64,000 bases of DNA from assembly GCF_036010505.1 (NCBI RefSeq), contig NZ_CP108569.1, positions 5,323,001-5,387,000 of the forward strand, read 5' to 3'. The notes beneath the pieces were generated by a model, which saw nothing but the letters and a program-made list of their open reading frames with translations, searched no databases and had not been told where the DNA came from. The first letter of the stretch is position 1. Every line of letters begins with the position of its first letter. This document shows positions 34,554 to 42,749 of this stretch, piece by piece. This DNA is from Streptomyces sp. NBC_01197 (GTDB lineage Bacteria; Actinomycetota; Actinomycetes; Streptomycetales; Streptomycetaceae). Made by a program: the position numbers and the translations under genes.

Positions 34554-36149
34554 TCACGCGGCGGCGCACAACCCCTCGTTCGGCTCATCCTCATCACCAT
34601 CGGGCGCCTCGCTGTTGGCCTCCTCGACCCGGCTGTCGGCCTTCCTGTGCTCCTTGTTCGGAGGGGCCCCCTTCTGTGGGGGCCGCGGCACGACTGCGCT
34701 CGTCGACTCCGCCTCGGCGGTCATGAGCTGAGGCAGGACGCTCGTGTACGTGTCCGAGGTGATCTGACGGGAACTGTGCCCAAGCCGCTCCTGGACCACC
34801 TTGATGTCGGCCTTGCCGAGGAGCGCCAGCGTGGCCGACAGGTGCCGTGTGTCGTGCAGGCGGATTGGCGGTAGACCCGAGAGCTCCACGAGCCTGTTGA
34901 ACCGTCGGCTGATCCAGTCGGGGTGCAGTGGCTCGCCGTTCTCGTGCGTCCAGACCCGGTTGCTCTCAATCCAGGCTTTCTCACCGGACCACTGCTCGCG
35001 TTCCTTGTCCTGGGTTAGCCGCCACACACGCACCAGTTCGCGTGTTTGCGAGTCGAGCGTGACGGTCCGCACGCTGTCCTGCTTCGGGGCCTCGTCATAC
35101 TGTCGGTACGCGATCTCAACGATCTGTGCGGAGATTCGGAACCACGAGCCCGACAAGCTGACCTCCGTCCAGGGCAGGGCGCACATCTCTCCTCGCCGAG
35201 GGCCACGGAAGATGAACCCGTGCCACATGGCGCACAGTCGGTCATCGCAGATGAAGTCGAGGAACTGGCCGGTCTGCTCCGGAGTCCAGACCATGACGGG
35301 ACTGGGTTTTTGGCCCGTCCGCTTCCACTCTTCGACTCGCTCTGGTGTCCAGACCAGTGCCTTGGGGCGCTTGACCGCCGGCAGCTCGACCATCGCCGCC
35401 CAGTTGGTCGCGTACTCGCCGCGCTTGATGCCACTGCCGAGGAACGAGCTGACGGTGGCATTGATTCGGTGCATTGTGGCGGCGCTGGTGATTTTCCGCT
35501 TCCCCTTACGCCCCTCGCGGAGCGCAGCGTTGGCTTCGAGGTAGAGCCGACGTGTGAGGCGGCGCGCGGTCTTCATCCCCGCGGTACGGACCCACGCCGT
35601 GTGGGCGGCGTCGCGCGCATCCTGCAACTCGATGACCTTGGCGTGGTGAAGCAGCCGCTCGGAGTTCTCTCGTTCGATCGCGTCGTACAGAGCCTCGATG
35701 TGGCGCAGTTTCAGGTCGCGGCGTTTGATGTGCCCGAGGTGCGGTTCGAGGTAAAGGGCGATGTGCTCTTCGTAACCGTGACGCGTGGTGCGTGCCAAGC
35801 GCCTCTTCCTCTTGAGCCAGGTGTGCAGGTCCTCGCCCACGGTGGCGTCGCTGAGCACATCAGTACCTCTGATGGCGTCGCGGTAGATCTCCTCCGCCTT
35901 CGCTTTAGCGTCGTTCTTGGTGGCAAAGCCCCCTCGCCGTACGCGCTGACGCTTTCCGCCCTCTCCGGCTTCGAGCTCGAAGTAGAAGTACCAGGTCCCG
36001 TGCCCCTTCTGCGGCAGCTTCGGGCAGTTTTTGTCCAGCATGCGCATTTTCGGCTGGCCGCTGGCGGTGAGTATGGGGGAACCGTCGTCATCGACGGCCG
36101 GCGCCTTGCACGCGCAGCGTCGGTAGTAGCTGGGGTCGAACACGAACAT
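34554..36149 (-). CDS. int: Tyrosine-type phage integrase
   Basis: This 531-residue site-specific recombinase inserts and excises the prophage at the tRNA. The N-terminal part has a Cys-rich segment (RRCACKAP, NCPKLPQKGHGTWYF) common in Streptomyces integrases, then an arm-binding and core-binding region. The catalytic domain shows Arg318 in GPRRGEM, His432 and Arg435 in LHDTRH, His458 in RLGHSS and the nucleophile Tyr468 in SDTYTSVL. The start at 36149 (MFVFDPSYYRR) has GAAGGGG upstream. The C-terminal 60 residues are an acidic tail. It appears complete. Confidence 0.95.
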   Translation of the reverse strand: MFVFDPSYYRRCACKAPAVDDDGSPILTASGQPKMRMLDKNCPKLPQKGHGTWYFYFELEAGEGGKRQRVRRGGFATKNDAKAKAEEIYRDAIRGTDVLSDATVGEDLHTWLKRKRRLARTTRHGYEEHIALYLEPHLGHIKRRDLKLRHIEALYDAIERENSERLLHHAKVIELQDARDAAHTAWVRTAGMKTARRLTRRLYLEANAALREGRKGKRKITSAATMHRINATVSSFLGSGIKRGEYATNWAAMVELPAVKRPKALVWTPERVEEWKRTGQKPSPVMVWTPEQTGQFLDFICDDRLCAMWHGFIFRGPRRGEMCALPWTEVSLSGSWFRISAQIVEIAYRQYDEAPKQDSVRTVTLDSQTRELVRVWRLTQDKEREQWSGEKAWIESNRVWTHENGEPLHPDWISRRFNRLVELSGLPPIRLHDTRHLSATLALLGKADIKVVQERLGHSSRQITSDTYTSVLPQLMTAEAESTSAVVPRPPQKGAPPNKEHRKADSRVEEANSEAPDGDEDEPNEGLCAAA

Positions 36150-36216
36150 CCCCTTCGTGGCCTTCGGTTGTGGATCTTCTGTGTCGGTCCTTGTCGAACC
36201 GATGCTCCATCTTGCC

Positions 36217-36234
36217 CCAACACTCCAGTGTTGG
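36217..36234. promoter_or_regulatory. Palindrome in the int/xis divergent promoter region
   Basis: CCAACACT (36217-36224) and AGTGTTGG (36227-36234) form a perfect 8-bp inverted repeat with a 2-bp centre. Its right half, extended as AGTGTTGGCGT, recurs upstream of the ParB-like gene at 42940. Confidence 0.5.
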
Positions 36235-36279
36235 CGTATTCTTATGGGATGTTGGCGCGGGGGAGAACGCGACAACGGG

Positions 36280-36528
36280 ATGACAACGAAGGACGCTTCT
36301 GTAGCCACGGACTCCGGGGCCGGTCCAATGACCCTGGAGGAACTGCTCGCACTGCCGCCGACTGTGAACGTCACGACGGCTGCGCGGGTCCTGGGGATCG
36401 GTGTGCACAAGGCTTACAACCTGATCAGGGAGGGGTCTTTCCCCGTGCGGGTGCTCACGCTGGGCAGCACGGTGAGAGTCCCTACGGCTGCGCTCTGGCG
36501 AGTGGTCGGAGTGGCGCCGCCCGCGTAG
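36280..36528 (+). CDS. Excisionase-like HTH DNA-binding protein
   Basis: This 82-residue protein contains a MerR/AlpA-type winged helix: TLEELLALPPTVNVTTAARVLGIGVHKAYNLIREGSFPVRVL (core TTAARVLGIGVHKAYNLIREG). Such proteins direct integrases toward excision or regulate them. It is divergent from int with 130 bp between starts. A start at 36280 gives a compact protein; an ATG further downstream (MTLEEL) is also possible. Confidence 0.82.
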   Translation: MTTKDASVATDSGAGPMTLEELLALPPTVNVTTAARVLGIGVHKAYNLIREGSFPVRVLTLGSTVRVPTAALWRVVGVAPPA

Positions 36529-36557
36529 TGATCATGCGTAGCTTGGGTGTATCGATT

Positions 36558-36597
36558 TCGTAGGTCATGGCTCTGCTCATAGGGCCATGACCTACGA
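36558..36597. repeat. 14-bp perfect inverted repeat with 12-bp loop
   Basis: TCGTAGGTCATGGC (36558-36571) and GCCATGACCTACGA (36584-36597). It lies between the excisionase-like gene and the recombinase-like gene. No T-tract follows; it could be a terminator or an operator for the next gene. Confidence 0.6.
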
Positions 36598-36641
36598 TCA
36601 GGCGGCTATAGGGGGCGCATCAGACGAGAACGGACGACCGC

Positions 36642-37604
36642 ATGCCACGGCTCTACGGTTTCGACGACGGGTCGAAACGTCGGCTACGAGATGACGAAGT
36701 GGACCCGCTTCGCCAGATGGCGAGCCGGGCACTGGAAGGTCAGTCCAACGGGGACATCGCCGTGTGGGCGAACGGCGAAGGCTACCGGGGCACGCTCGGA
36801 GGCGAGTGGAAGGACGCGTCAGTCGGGCGCCTCTTCCGCAACCCGGCGATCGCCGGACTGCGCTACGACGACGACGGTGAACTCGTCGACGCCGGCCACC
36901 CCGGTGCCATCACGCGCGAAGAGTTCCTGGCCCTCCGGGAGCGGGAGGAGAGCCGCAAGACGGGTGACGCGACGCCCCCGTTCGACTACCTGCTGGTGGA
37001 TGGTGGGAGCACGTGTGGCAACTGCCGCCACCACCTCCAAGGGGCAAGGACGAACGCCGGAACCCCCGGCTACCGGTGCCGCCCCAGGGACAAGGAGGGG
37101 CGCGGCGGATGTGGCGAGGTCCGCATGGACGCCGAACTCCTGGAAAATCACGTCGGCGAGTACGTCGTGGCCGAGCTCCTCAAGCCCGGCATCCGCAAGC
37201 AGATCCTCAAGGCCCAAGATGCCGTCCGTGCCCAGGTCGAGGAGATGAAGACGACCATCGCGGACCTTGAAGGCCGCCGGAGCGAAGCGGCGACCCTCTA
37301 CGGCAGGCGTCAGATCAGCAGCGACGCGTTTGTGACTGCGGACCGCGAGATCTCGGTCAACCTCAAGGACACCCGATCGCGCCTTCGCTACGCCGAGCAG
37401 ATGGCGAACTTCACCCTCGGCGGTGCCAGTGATCTGGTGCGGTGGTGGAACACAGCGCCCTCCGCCTCAAAGAAGGCCATCACGAGGTTGTTCCTGGAAG
37501 ACGTGGAGGTGTTCCCCGCAAGTGCCCGTGGAGTGCGCACCGTTGAGCCGGGGAGGGTAGTTCTGCGCTGGCGCAAGCTGCCCGGCCTTTCAGACGGCCA
37601 CTGA
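36642..37604 (+). CDS. Large serine recombinase DNA-binding half without catalytic domain
   Basis: This 320-residue protein matches only the C-terminal part of large serine integrases. It has the recombinase domain (LEGQSNGDIAVWANGEGY, WKDASVGRLFRNPAIAGLRY, core SVGRLFRNPAIAG), the zinc ribbon with CGNC and paired Cys (YRCRPRDKEGRGGCGEVRM), and a coiled coil (about residues 185-265). The N-terminal resolvase domain with the catalytic Ser and Arg residues is absent, and no such sequence lies upstream between 36529 and 36641. It may be a decayed integrase or a stand-alone DNA-binding regulator. It ends 15 bp inside the convergent membrane-protein gene. Confidence 0.78.
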   Translation: MPRLYGFDDGSKRRLRDDEVDPLRQMASRALEGQSNGDIAVWANGEGYRGTLGGEWKDASVGRLFRNPAIAGLRYDDDGELVDAGHPGAITREEFLALREREESRKTGDATPPFDYLLVDGGSTCGNCRHHLQGARTNAGTPGYRCRPRDKEGRGGCGEVRMDAELLENHVGEYVVAELLKPGIRKQILKAQDAVRAQVEEMKTTIADLEGRRSEAATLYGRRQISSDAFVTADREISVNLKDTRSRLRYAEQMANFTLGGASDLVRWWNTAPSASKKAITRLFLEDVEVFPASARGVRTVEPGRVVLRWRKLPGLSDGH

Positions 37605-38366
37605 GGTGGGCGCCTTGCGTGCGGCGAGGCGCCTGCCGACCATCGCCAGAGTCAGACCCGTGATCAGAGCGATCACAGCGAGCCCAGCCAGAGCGGGCGA
37701 GACGATCTCCTCGGTGTGCAGCGGCCACGGGTGCCTGAGGTAGTGCGTCACCAAATACGAGCCCTTGCTCGCTGCATAGGCGACGCCGAGGACGGCGGCA
37801 GTCGCTGACAGGGCCAGGCCCCTCGCCGTCCACACGTGGCCGCCCCGTTTCGCGGACAGGGCCATGCCCGAGCACAGGAATGCGATCTCTCCGCACGTGA
37901 CCGCAACGTAGGCCAGGTAGACCATGAGGTAGACGGTGACGCCCGGAACCGTGGCGTACTCGGTCGTGAACTCCAGGCTCTCGTCCGTGGTCTCGGCGAA
38001 CAGCGGCAGCATCGCGGCGAGGACGCACACCCCGAAGGCGATGCGCGCATACAGGCTGGCCTTCAACACCTGCTGGTTGTAAGACCAGTCGACGAGCATG
38101 AGCTGAAGACTGCCGCACCATAGCACCGCGCAGAAGTGAGCTCCGAGCTTGGCGGCGTTGTTCATGCCGGTTATGGACTCAACGAATCCGTCGATCGGCG
38201 GCACGGCGAGGATGACACCGATCGTGCAGACGCCGAAGGCCACGCTTCGGGCGAAGCGAGCGATGCGGTATTCGTTCCGGTTGCGCTGACGCCAGGCTTC
38301 CCGGGCGGAGAGCGCAGTGCCCGCTATGCCGAATAACGCGCAGAAGCCGAAGACGATGCCGTCCAT
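37590..38366 (-). CDS. Multi-pass membrane protein, MAB_1171c/DUF6545-like, short form
   Basis: This 258-residue protein has about seven transmembrane helices (from IVFGFCALFGIAGTALS to LAVIALITGLTLAMVGRRL) and ends in a short basic tail. The pattern resembles the MAB_1171c family of actinobacteria, but the usual cytoplasmic C-terminal region of more than 100 residues is missing. It lies 3 bp after the HTH gene on the same strand, and this pairing with a small XRE protein is typical of the family. Function unknown. Confidence 0.65.
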   Translation of the reverse strand: MDGIVFGFCALFGIAGTALSAREAWRQRNRNEYRIARFARSVAFGVCTIGVILAVPPIDGFVESITGMNNAAKLGAHFCAVLWCGSLQLMLVDWSYNQQVLKASLYARIAFGVCVLAAMLPLFAETTDESLEFTTEYATVPGVTVYLMVYLAYVAVTCGEIAFLCSGMALSAKRGGHVWTARGLALSATAAVLGVAYAASKGSYLVTHYLRHPWPLHTEEIVSPALAGLAVIALITGLTLAMVGRRLAARKAPTSVAV

Positions 38367-38369
38367 GGT

Positions 38370-38897
38370 TCAGGTTCCTTCCAGATCAGAGACCGCTCGT
38401 TCTGCTGCTTCAGTGAAGCTGAGTCGCCGCCGCCGGCCTGGCCGCGGCGCTTCCGCGGCAGGAGGAATCGGTTCCGGAACTTCGGGGACGGTGAGATCGC
38501 TACGTCCGTGACGCAGTCGGATCTCACGAGCGGCCTCCAGGAGTTCGGCAGCCCCAGCCTCACCCAGGTCGTGGACAAGCCGAAGCGCCTCACGGGCGTC
38601 TTGTTGCTCCTCATATACAGATAGAGAGGTCAAACCGTTGTAACGGGGGAGTAGGTAACCTACCGGACAGTCGAATGCCCGTGCGAGTCCGATGAGTTGT
38701 GAGATCGACGGATTCGACTTGACCCCGTTCAGCAGGTCGTTCACGACCTGGTGGGTCATCGCCGGCTTCTCGCCGGGCCCTGCGGCCGTCGCGGCGGCAA
38801 GGGCGCGGGTGCTTGGAGTCTTCCCATCGGCCTCAACCTTGCGACGCAGCAGCAGGGCGAGCTTGCTGGCGAGAGGGATATCCGGGCCGGACGACAT
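38370..38897 (-). CDS. XRE-type HTH regulator paired with membrane protein
   Basis: This 175-residue protein has an HTH region at about residues 20-85 (STRALAAATAAGPGEKPAMTHQVVNDLLNGVKSNPSISQLIGLARAFDCPVGYLL, core QVVNDLLNGVKSNPSISQLIGLA). A helical linker and a Pro/Arg-rich tail follow. In a prophage it may be a lysogeny-type repressor. The inverted repeat at 38985-39016 in front of the gene is a plausible operator. Confidence 0.85.
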   Translation of the reverse strand: MSSGPDIPLASKLALLLRRKVEADGKTPSTRALAAATAAGPGEKPAMTHQVVNDLLNGVKSNPSISQLIGLARAFDCPVGYLLPRYNGLTSLSVYEEQQDAREALRLVHDLGEAGAAELLEAAREIRLRHGRSDLTVPEVPEPIPPAAEAPRPGRRRRLSFTEAAERAVSDLEGT

Positions 38898-38984
38898 GAG
38901 GCGGGCTGCTCCTTTGGCGGCGTTGTAGACCCGGAGGAGGGGCGGGCAGAGCGGTCGTGAGGCGGGCGAGGCTGGCTCGACAGC

Positions 38985-39016
38985 CTAATGTCTATGTTGG
39001 TTGACATTGACATTAG
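38985..39016. promoter_or_regulatory. Putative operator of the HTH regulator
   Basis: CTAATGTC (38985-38992) and GACATTAG (39009-39016) form an 8-bp inverted repeat with a 16-bp spacer, and an extra GACATT lies at 39003-39008. It is A/T-rich within GC-rich DNA, about 90 bp upstream of the regulator start. The remaining gap (38898-39169) holds no other recognisable gene. Confidence 0.5.
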
Positions 39017-39169
39017 ACTGGCCTGCCAAGCAAGATCTGTAGACCAGCAGTAGATCGTGTACATAGCATGCGGGCCCCGCGCTTCTCCACTCCTCAAGGC
39101 TGCGAGATCGTGACCGGAGCTCCCCATCCGCTTGTTGTGTGCCGCGAGATTTTCTGTGTGGGGATCTAA

Positions 39170-39391
39170 GTGGACCGTCGCTCTTCGTGGGGCGGGCTGC
39201 TGCAACGCTGGGAGGATTGGGTGGGGATCGAGCTGGAGCGAGTGCTGGCCCGATTAGCGGAGTCCGACGGCAGGGAGGCCGTCGTTCTGGACGAGGATGC
39301 GGCCTTAGATGTACTGGGGGCCCTGTCCGTCGTCGATCCGAAGAGGGCTGGTCGTGGCGCCGAGTGCTTGAGTGGCGCCGTCGCAGGCTGA
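39170..39391 (+). CDS. Small prophage protein of unknown function
   Basis: A 73-residue frame starting GTG at 39170 reads MDRRSSWGGLLQRWEDWVGIE and continues with an acidic helix. GGGGAT lies six to eleven bases upstream and a hairpin follows. Codon usage is compatible with a gene but not compelling. Other frames overlap. Confidence 0.4.
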   Translation: MDRRSSWGGLLQRWEDWVGIELERVLARLAESDGREAVVLDEDAALDVLGALSVVDPKRAGRGAECLSGAVAG

Positions 39392-39400
39392 TCAAACGGG

Positions 39401-39438
39401 TGAGAGGGCGCGGACTTCCCTGTGGGGGTCCGCGCTCA
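39401..39438 (+). terminator. Hairpin upstream of parB
   Basis: GCGCGGAC (39408-39415) pairs with GTCCGCGC (39428-39435), extended by outer TGAG/CTCA. Confidence 0.55.
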
Positions 39439-39468
39439 CGCCTTTGACCTGCAAAAACTTCTCGAAAA

Positions 39469-39519
39469 TTGTAGACCCCCCTCCTTGGTGCATATAGAAT
39501 AGAACCACAAGGAGGGGGG
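39469..39519 (+). promoter_or_regulatory. parB promoter embedded in a 12-bp inverted repeat
   Basis: TTGTAG (39469-39474), 18 bp, TATAGA (39493-39498) is a good sigma-70-type promoter. CCCCCCTCCTTG (39476-39487) and CAAGGAGGGGGG (39508-39519) form a perfect 12-bp inverted repeat centred on the -10. This suggests repressor or autoregulatory control. Confidence 0.65.
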
Positions 39520-39554
39520 AAGGAGAAGCCCCCGCCGACCTCTTGGAGACTCAA

Positions 39555-40709
39555 ATGCCCCACAAATACGCCACCCTGAAGATGCGCCAGATCCGCCGTA
39601 ACCCGAACCAGCCCCGTGTGTCCTTCAATGAGGAGGCGCTGACCGAGCTGGCCGCCTCGATCAAGGAGCACGGCCTCCTCCAGCCGATCGTTGTCCGCAA
39701 GATCGGGCCTCTCCCCCCGCACAAGCCCCAGGCGGCCGTGTACGAGCTGGTCGCAGGCGAGCGCCGTTTCCGTGCCAACGGGCTGGCAGGCAACAGCTCC
39801 ATCGAGACGAAGATCCTCCTGACCGAGGGTGACGCTGAGATCAGTGACATGGAGTCTTTCAAGAAGGCGATGGCCGAGAACCTGAACCGCGAGGACATGC
39901 TCCCGCTGGAGGAGGCGCGCGGCTTCAAGAAGGTCCTGGACGAGGAGGAGGACGCCACTATCGCGGACGTGGCGAAGACCTTTTCCAAGTCGGTCCAGTA
40001 CGTCAACCAGCGCCTGGCCCTGCTCGCCCTGCGCCCCGAGATCCAGACGGCCGTCGACCTCGGACACATCGGCACTCAGGCCGCCGTCCAGATAGCCGCC
40101 CTGACCCGGGACAACCAGAAGGCCGTCTTCGAGGACTGGAAGAAGGGCGACAAGAGCGACAACCAACTCGTCCACATCGCCTACGCCATGCGCAAGCAGG
40201 AGAAGGCGGCGCAGCAGGACTCCATGGTCGACGTCAAGGAGATGACCCCCGAGGAGAAGGCCCAGCACGGCCGGGAGCAGGCGAAGACCAAGAGTGACCT
40301 CGACGAGGTCGAGCGCATGTGCGAGCTGCTGGACAGCATCGGCAAGGCGGACCCGATGGAGCTGGCCCGCGCCCTGGAGGGGCAGGTGGGCAAGCGGCTG
40401 GAGCAGATGGACCGGGTCGCCAACTTCGTCCAGAAGGCCCGCTTCCAGCTCCGCCAGGCCAAGGCGCACGCCGACGCCAGCGAGATCATGGTCAACCCTG
40501 CGGCAGCTGCCCCGGACCTCGTCGCGGAGGCCGACGCCGCGCTCGCCAGCCTGGAGCCCGGCGCCGAGCCCGCCGCCGACGTCGCACCAGAGACGGAGGC
40601 CGCCATCCCGGCCCCGCAGGTCGAGGCCGCCGACGACTCGGAGCAGGAGAGCGCCCCGGAGCCGGGGGAGGACGACGCCGAGGCCGAGCGCGTCCCCGTC
40701 GCAGCCTGA
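39555..40709 (+). CDS. ParB/RepB/Spo0J-family protein
   Basis: This 384-residue protein has the ParB N-terminal CTP-binding/nuclease-like fold: IRRNPNQPRVSFNEEALTELAASI (core RRNPNQPR), KEHGLLQPIVVRK, YELVAGERRFRAN, AMAENLNREDMLPLEEARGFK. A HTH follows (TIADVAKTFSKSVQYVNQRLALL). The C-terminal third is an Ala/Glu/Pro-rich acidic tail. No ParA is nearby, so a role in transcription control or DNA binding is as likely as partition. ATG 39555 follows GGAG at 39545-39548. Confidence 0.9.
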   Translation: MPHKYATLKMRQIRRNPNQPRVSFNEEALTELAASIKEHGLLQPIVVRKIGPLPPHKPQAAVYELVAGERRFRANGLAGNSSIETKILLTEGDAEISDMESFKKAMAENLNREDMLPLEEARGFKKVLDEEEDATIADVAKTFSKSVQYVNQRLALLALRPEIQTAVDLGHIGTQAAVQIAALTRDNQKAVFEDWKKGDKSDNQLVHIAYAMRKQEKAAQQDSMVDVKEMTPEEKAQHGREQAKTKSDLDEVERMCELLDSIGKADPMELARALEGQVGKRLEQMDRVANFVQKARFQLRQAKAHADASEIMVNPAAAAPDLVAEADAALASLEPGAEPAADVAPETEAAIPAPQVEAADDSEQESAPEPGEDDAEAERVPVAA

Positions 40710-40720
40710 ACTGTCCACTC

Positions 40721-40753
40721 GGGGCGGCCCTCAACGGGCCGCCCCTCCTCTTT
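40721..40753 (+). terminator. Terminator after parB
   Basis: GGGGCGGCCC (40721-40730), loop TCAAC, GGGCCGCCCC (40736-40745), then TCCTCTTT. Confidence 0.75.
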
Positions 40754-40773
40754 CCATCTGGAGACCCACCGTG

Positions 40774-41106
40774 ATGAACGACATCTACGCTATGCGCAAC
40801 ATCAACCGGAACCTGTTCGCGGGAGTGCCGGTCACGGCCAACGCCCTTGAGGAGTACGACCCCGACGCCGCTCGGCTCGTTCGCGAGGCCGCGCAGCATC
40901 TGGTCAGGGCCCGCCGAGACAACGACCCGCAGGCTCTGGACGAGGCCAGCAACGCAACCTTCCAGGCTGCCGCCGAACTCCTCAACCAGGCCGGACGCTC
41001 CGTCTACGTCCGCTTTCCCATCATGCTGGCCGCGCGCCTGGTGGAACTCGAAGCGGCTCTGTTCGTCGCCAAGGACGCGAGCGAGGCGGAGGGGGAGGCC
41101 GCGTGA
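40774..41106 (+). CDS. Unknown helical prophage protein
   Basis: This 110-residue protein is mostly helical (LVREAAQHLVRARRDN, ALDEASNATFQAAAELLNQAG). It has no motif I recognise. GTG 40771 is seven bases after GGAG and in frame with ATG 40774, so either may start it. It overlaps the next gene by 4 bp (GTGA), indicating an operon with the zinc-binding protein and the methyltransferase. Confidence 0.7.
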   Translation: MNDIYAMRNINRNLFAGVPVTANALEEYDPDAARLVREAAQHLVRARRDNDPQALDEASNATFQAAAELLNQAGRSVYVRFPIMLAARLVELEAALFVAKDASEAEGEAA

Positions 41107-41354
41107 AGCGGCCCGCCCGCATCAACGGCCTCAAGACCTGGCCCGACGACGGAACCCTGCCGTGCGAAGTCTGCCGCCTCTGCGATGCCGACCTGGCCAA
41201 CGCCCACAACCAGCTCGCATCCGCAATCTGCGTCGTCTGCGGCTACTGGGTGTGCGAGCTGTGCGATGCAGGGACGGACCCCGCCACCGGCGACGCCGTC
41301 TGCGCCGACCACAAGGGCCACCCGCTCGCCGTCAACTGCACTCAGTACGCCTGA
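41103..41354 (+). CDS. Cys-rich putative zinc-binding protein
   Basis: This 83-residue protein carries Cys at 21, 24, 27, 43, 46, 51, 54, 67 and 79 and His70 (CEVCRLC, CVVCGYWVCELC, CADHKGH). The spacing suggests two zinc sites, for example a double treble-clef or B-box-like module used in protein or DNA contacts. The GTG start overlaps the previous stop. Confidence 0.7.
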   Translation: MKRPARINGLKTWPDDGTLPCEVCRLCDADLANAHNQLASAICVVCGYWVCELCDAGTDPATGDAVCADHKGHPLAVNCTQYA

Positions 41355-41369
41355 TCAGGAGTTCCAGCC

Positions 41370-42308
41370 ATGCAGATAGATCCCGACGTACTCGACGCTC
41401 TCCGCGCGGCCACGGTCGACGGCCCGGCGCTCCGCCTGAACGGACAGCTCGACCGCAAGCTGTACGAGCGCGTCAACCTCGCCCTGCACGCGGTAGGCGG
41501 TGTCTGGCACCGCTACAAGAAGGCCCACATCTTCACCACCGACGCCGCCGACGCGATAGCCGGGCTGCTCGCCACGGGCGAGGTGATCACCGACGTCGAC
41601 CGGGGGTTCTACCCCACGCCGCAGCCCACGGTCGAACGCCTCCTGGACCTGGCCGAACTCGAACCTGGGTGCGAAGTGCTGGAACCCTCGGCGGGGCGCG
41701 GCGCCATCGCCGAGGCCGCCGCCGCCCGCGGGGCCATCGTGGATTGCGTCGAACTCGACGTTGCCCGCGCCGAGCACATCCGCGCCGGCGGGTACGCCCG
41801 ACAGGTCACGACCGCCGACTTCTTCAGCGTGCCGGTAGAGCGCCGCTACCAGCGGGTCGTCATGAACCCGCCATTCGCCGGACACCAGGACATCCGCCAC
41901 GTCGAGCGGGCGCTGCGCTTCATCCAGCCCGGCGGCCTCCTCGTCGCGATCATGTACGGCAGCCTCACCTACCGGAGCGACCACAGGACCACGGACTTCC
42001 TCGCTCGGATATGGGAGGCGCGGGGGACCATGTGGGAGCTGCCCGCAGACGCCTTCCCAGCGGTAGGGGTGGCCACGATGATCGCGGCCATCCCGGTTCG
42101 CGACGTGGCTCCTCCTCGCGGCATGCGCCAGATCACGCTCAGGCCCGAGGACTTCACCGCTCGGCCTCGCTCGGTTCAGCAGGACCTGTTCCTCACGGAT
42201 GAGCCAACTTCCCACGGAACGGCTCCCCTTGACGGGCTGGGACACGGGGCGCCGCACGACGGGCGGGATCACTCCGCACACAAGATAGATCCCAACAGTA
42301 AAGAGTGA
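41370..42308 (+). CDS. Phage-type N6-adenine DNA methyltransferase
   Basis: This 312-residue enzyme has FYPTPQPTVERLLDLAEL, the SAM-binding motif LEPSAGRGAIAEAAAARGA (core EPSAGRGA), acidic VDCVELD and the catalytic NPPF in VVMNPPFAGHQDI. A substrate loop and C-terminal tail with QQDLFL follow. N-terminal residues 1-70 form a separate small domain. Single methyltransferases of this kind in phages protect the DNA or control genes; no cognate nuclease gene is adjacent. The recognition sequence is unknown. Confidence 0.88.
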   Translation: MQIDPDVLDALRAATVDGPALRLNGQLDRKLYERVNLALHAVGGVWHRYKKAHIFTTDAADAIAGLLATGEVITDVDRGFYPTPQPTVERLLDLAELEPGCEVLEPSAGRGAIAEAAAARGAIVDCVELDVARAEHIRAGGYARQVTTADFFSVPVERRYQRVVMNPPFAGHQDIRHVERALRFIQPGGLLVAIMYGSLTYRSDHRTTDFLARIWEARGTMWELPADAFPAVGVATMIAAIPVRDVAPPRGMRQITLRPEDFTARPRSVQQDLFLTDEPTSHGTAPLDGLGHGAPHDGRDHSAHKIDPNSKE

Positions 42309-42390
42309 TACGTTCTATCTCGTTGGAGGGAACGGCCACAGCCGAGGAACCGACCCACCAACATGCCGTGGCATGCGGCATCCCCTTCGG

Positions 42391-42433
42391 TGCCTGGCGG
42401 GTGGCCAATCCCCCGCGCCCTACCCGCCAGGCA
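42391..42433. repeat. 12-bp inverted repeat downstream of the methyltransferase
   Basis: TGCCTGGCGGGT (42391-42402) and ACCCGCCAGGCA (42422-42433). Probably a transcription end or an RNA structure. Confidence 0.55.
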
Positions 42434-42485
42434 TCGGCTCCGCGCCGAAGCGAAGCCACCCGGACCGCAGGCCACGAACACGACC

Positions 42486-42518
42486 GGACCCGCCCCCGCC
42501 CACGACGGGGGCGGGTCC
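42486..42518 (+). terminator. 13-bp GC hairpin
   Basis: GGACCCGCCCCCG (42486-42498) and CGGGGGCGGGTCC (42506-42518). It ends only 18 bp before the next start codon, so it may also act as an attenuator or translational block. Confidence 0.65.
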
Positions 42519-42536
42519 CGTGCACTCCGGAACGAC

Positions 42537-42749
42537 ATGAGCGCAGACGACTTCAAAGGACATCCGGAAGACCGCGAGCTGTATCTCCGCCTGCTCATCG
42601 AACGGGACGGCCCGCCGGTCCGGGCGGCCGACGAGCGAGACCCAGGCCGAAGGGCCCGCCAAGACACCGACCCGAACGCGGCTCAGCGCAGCGCGGAACT
42701 CGAAGCAGCCATCTCAACCAGACGACCACCTAGGAGAACAGCGGCATGA
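42537..42749 (+). CDS. Small hydrophilic prophage protein
   Basis: This 70-residue charged protein (MSADDFKGHPEDRELYLRLL...) has a short helix and a basic Arg/Asp-rich tail. It overlaps the next tiny gene by 4 bp (ATGA). No motif is recognised. Confidence 0.55.
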   Translation: MSADDFKGHPEDRELYLRLLIERDGPPVRAADERDPGRRARQDTDPNAAQRSAELEAAISTRRPPRRTAA

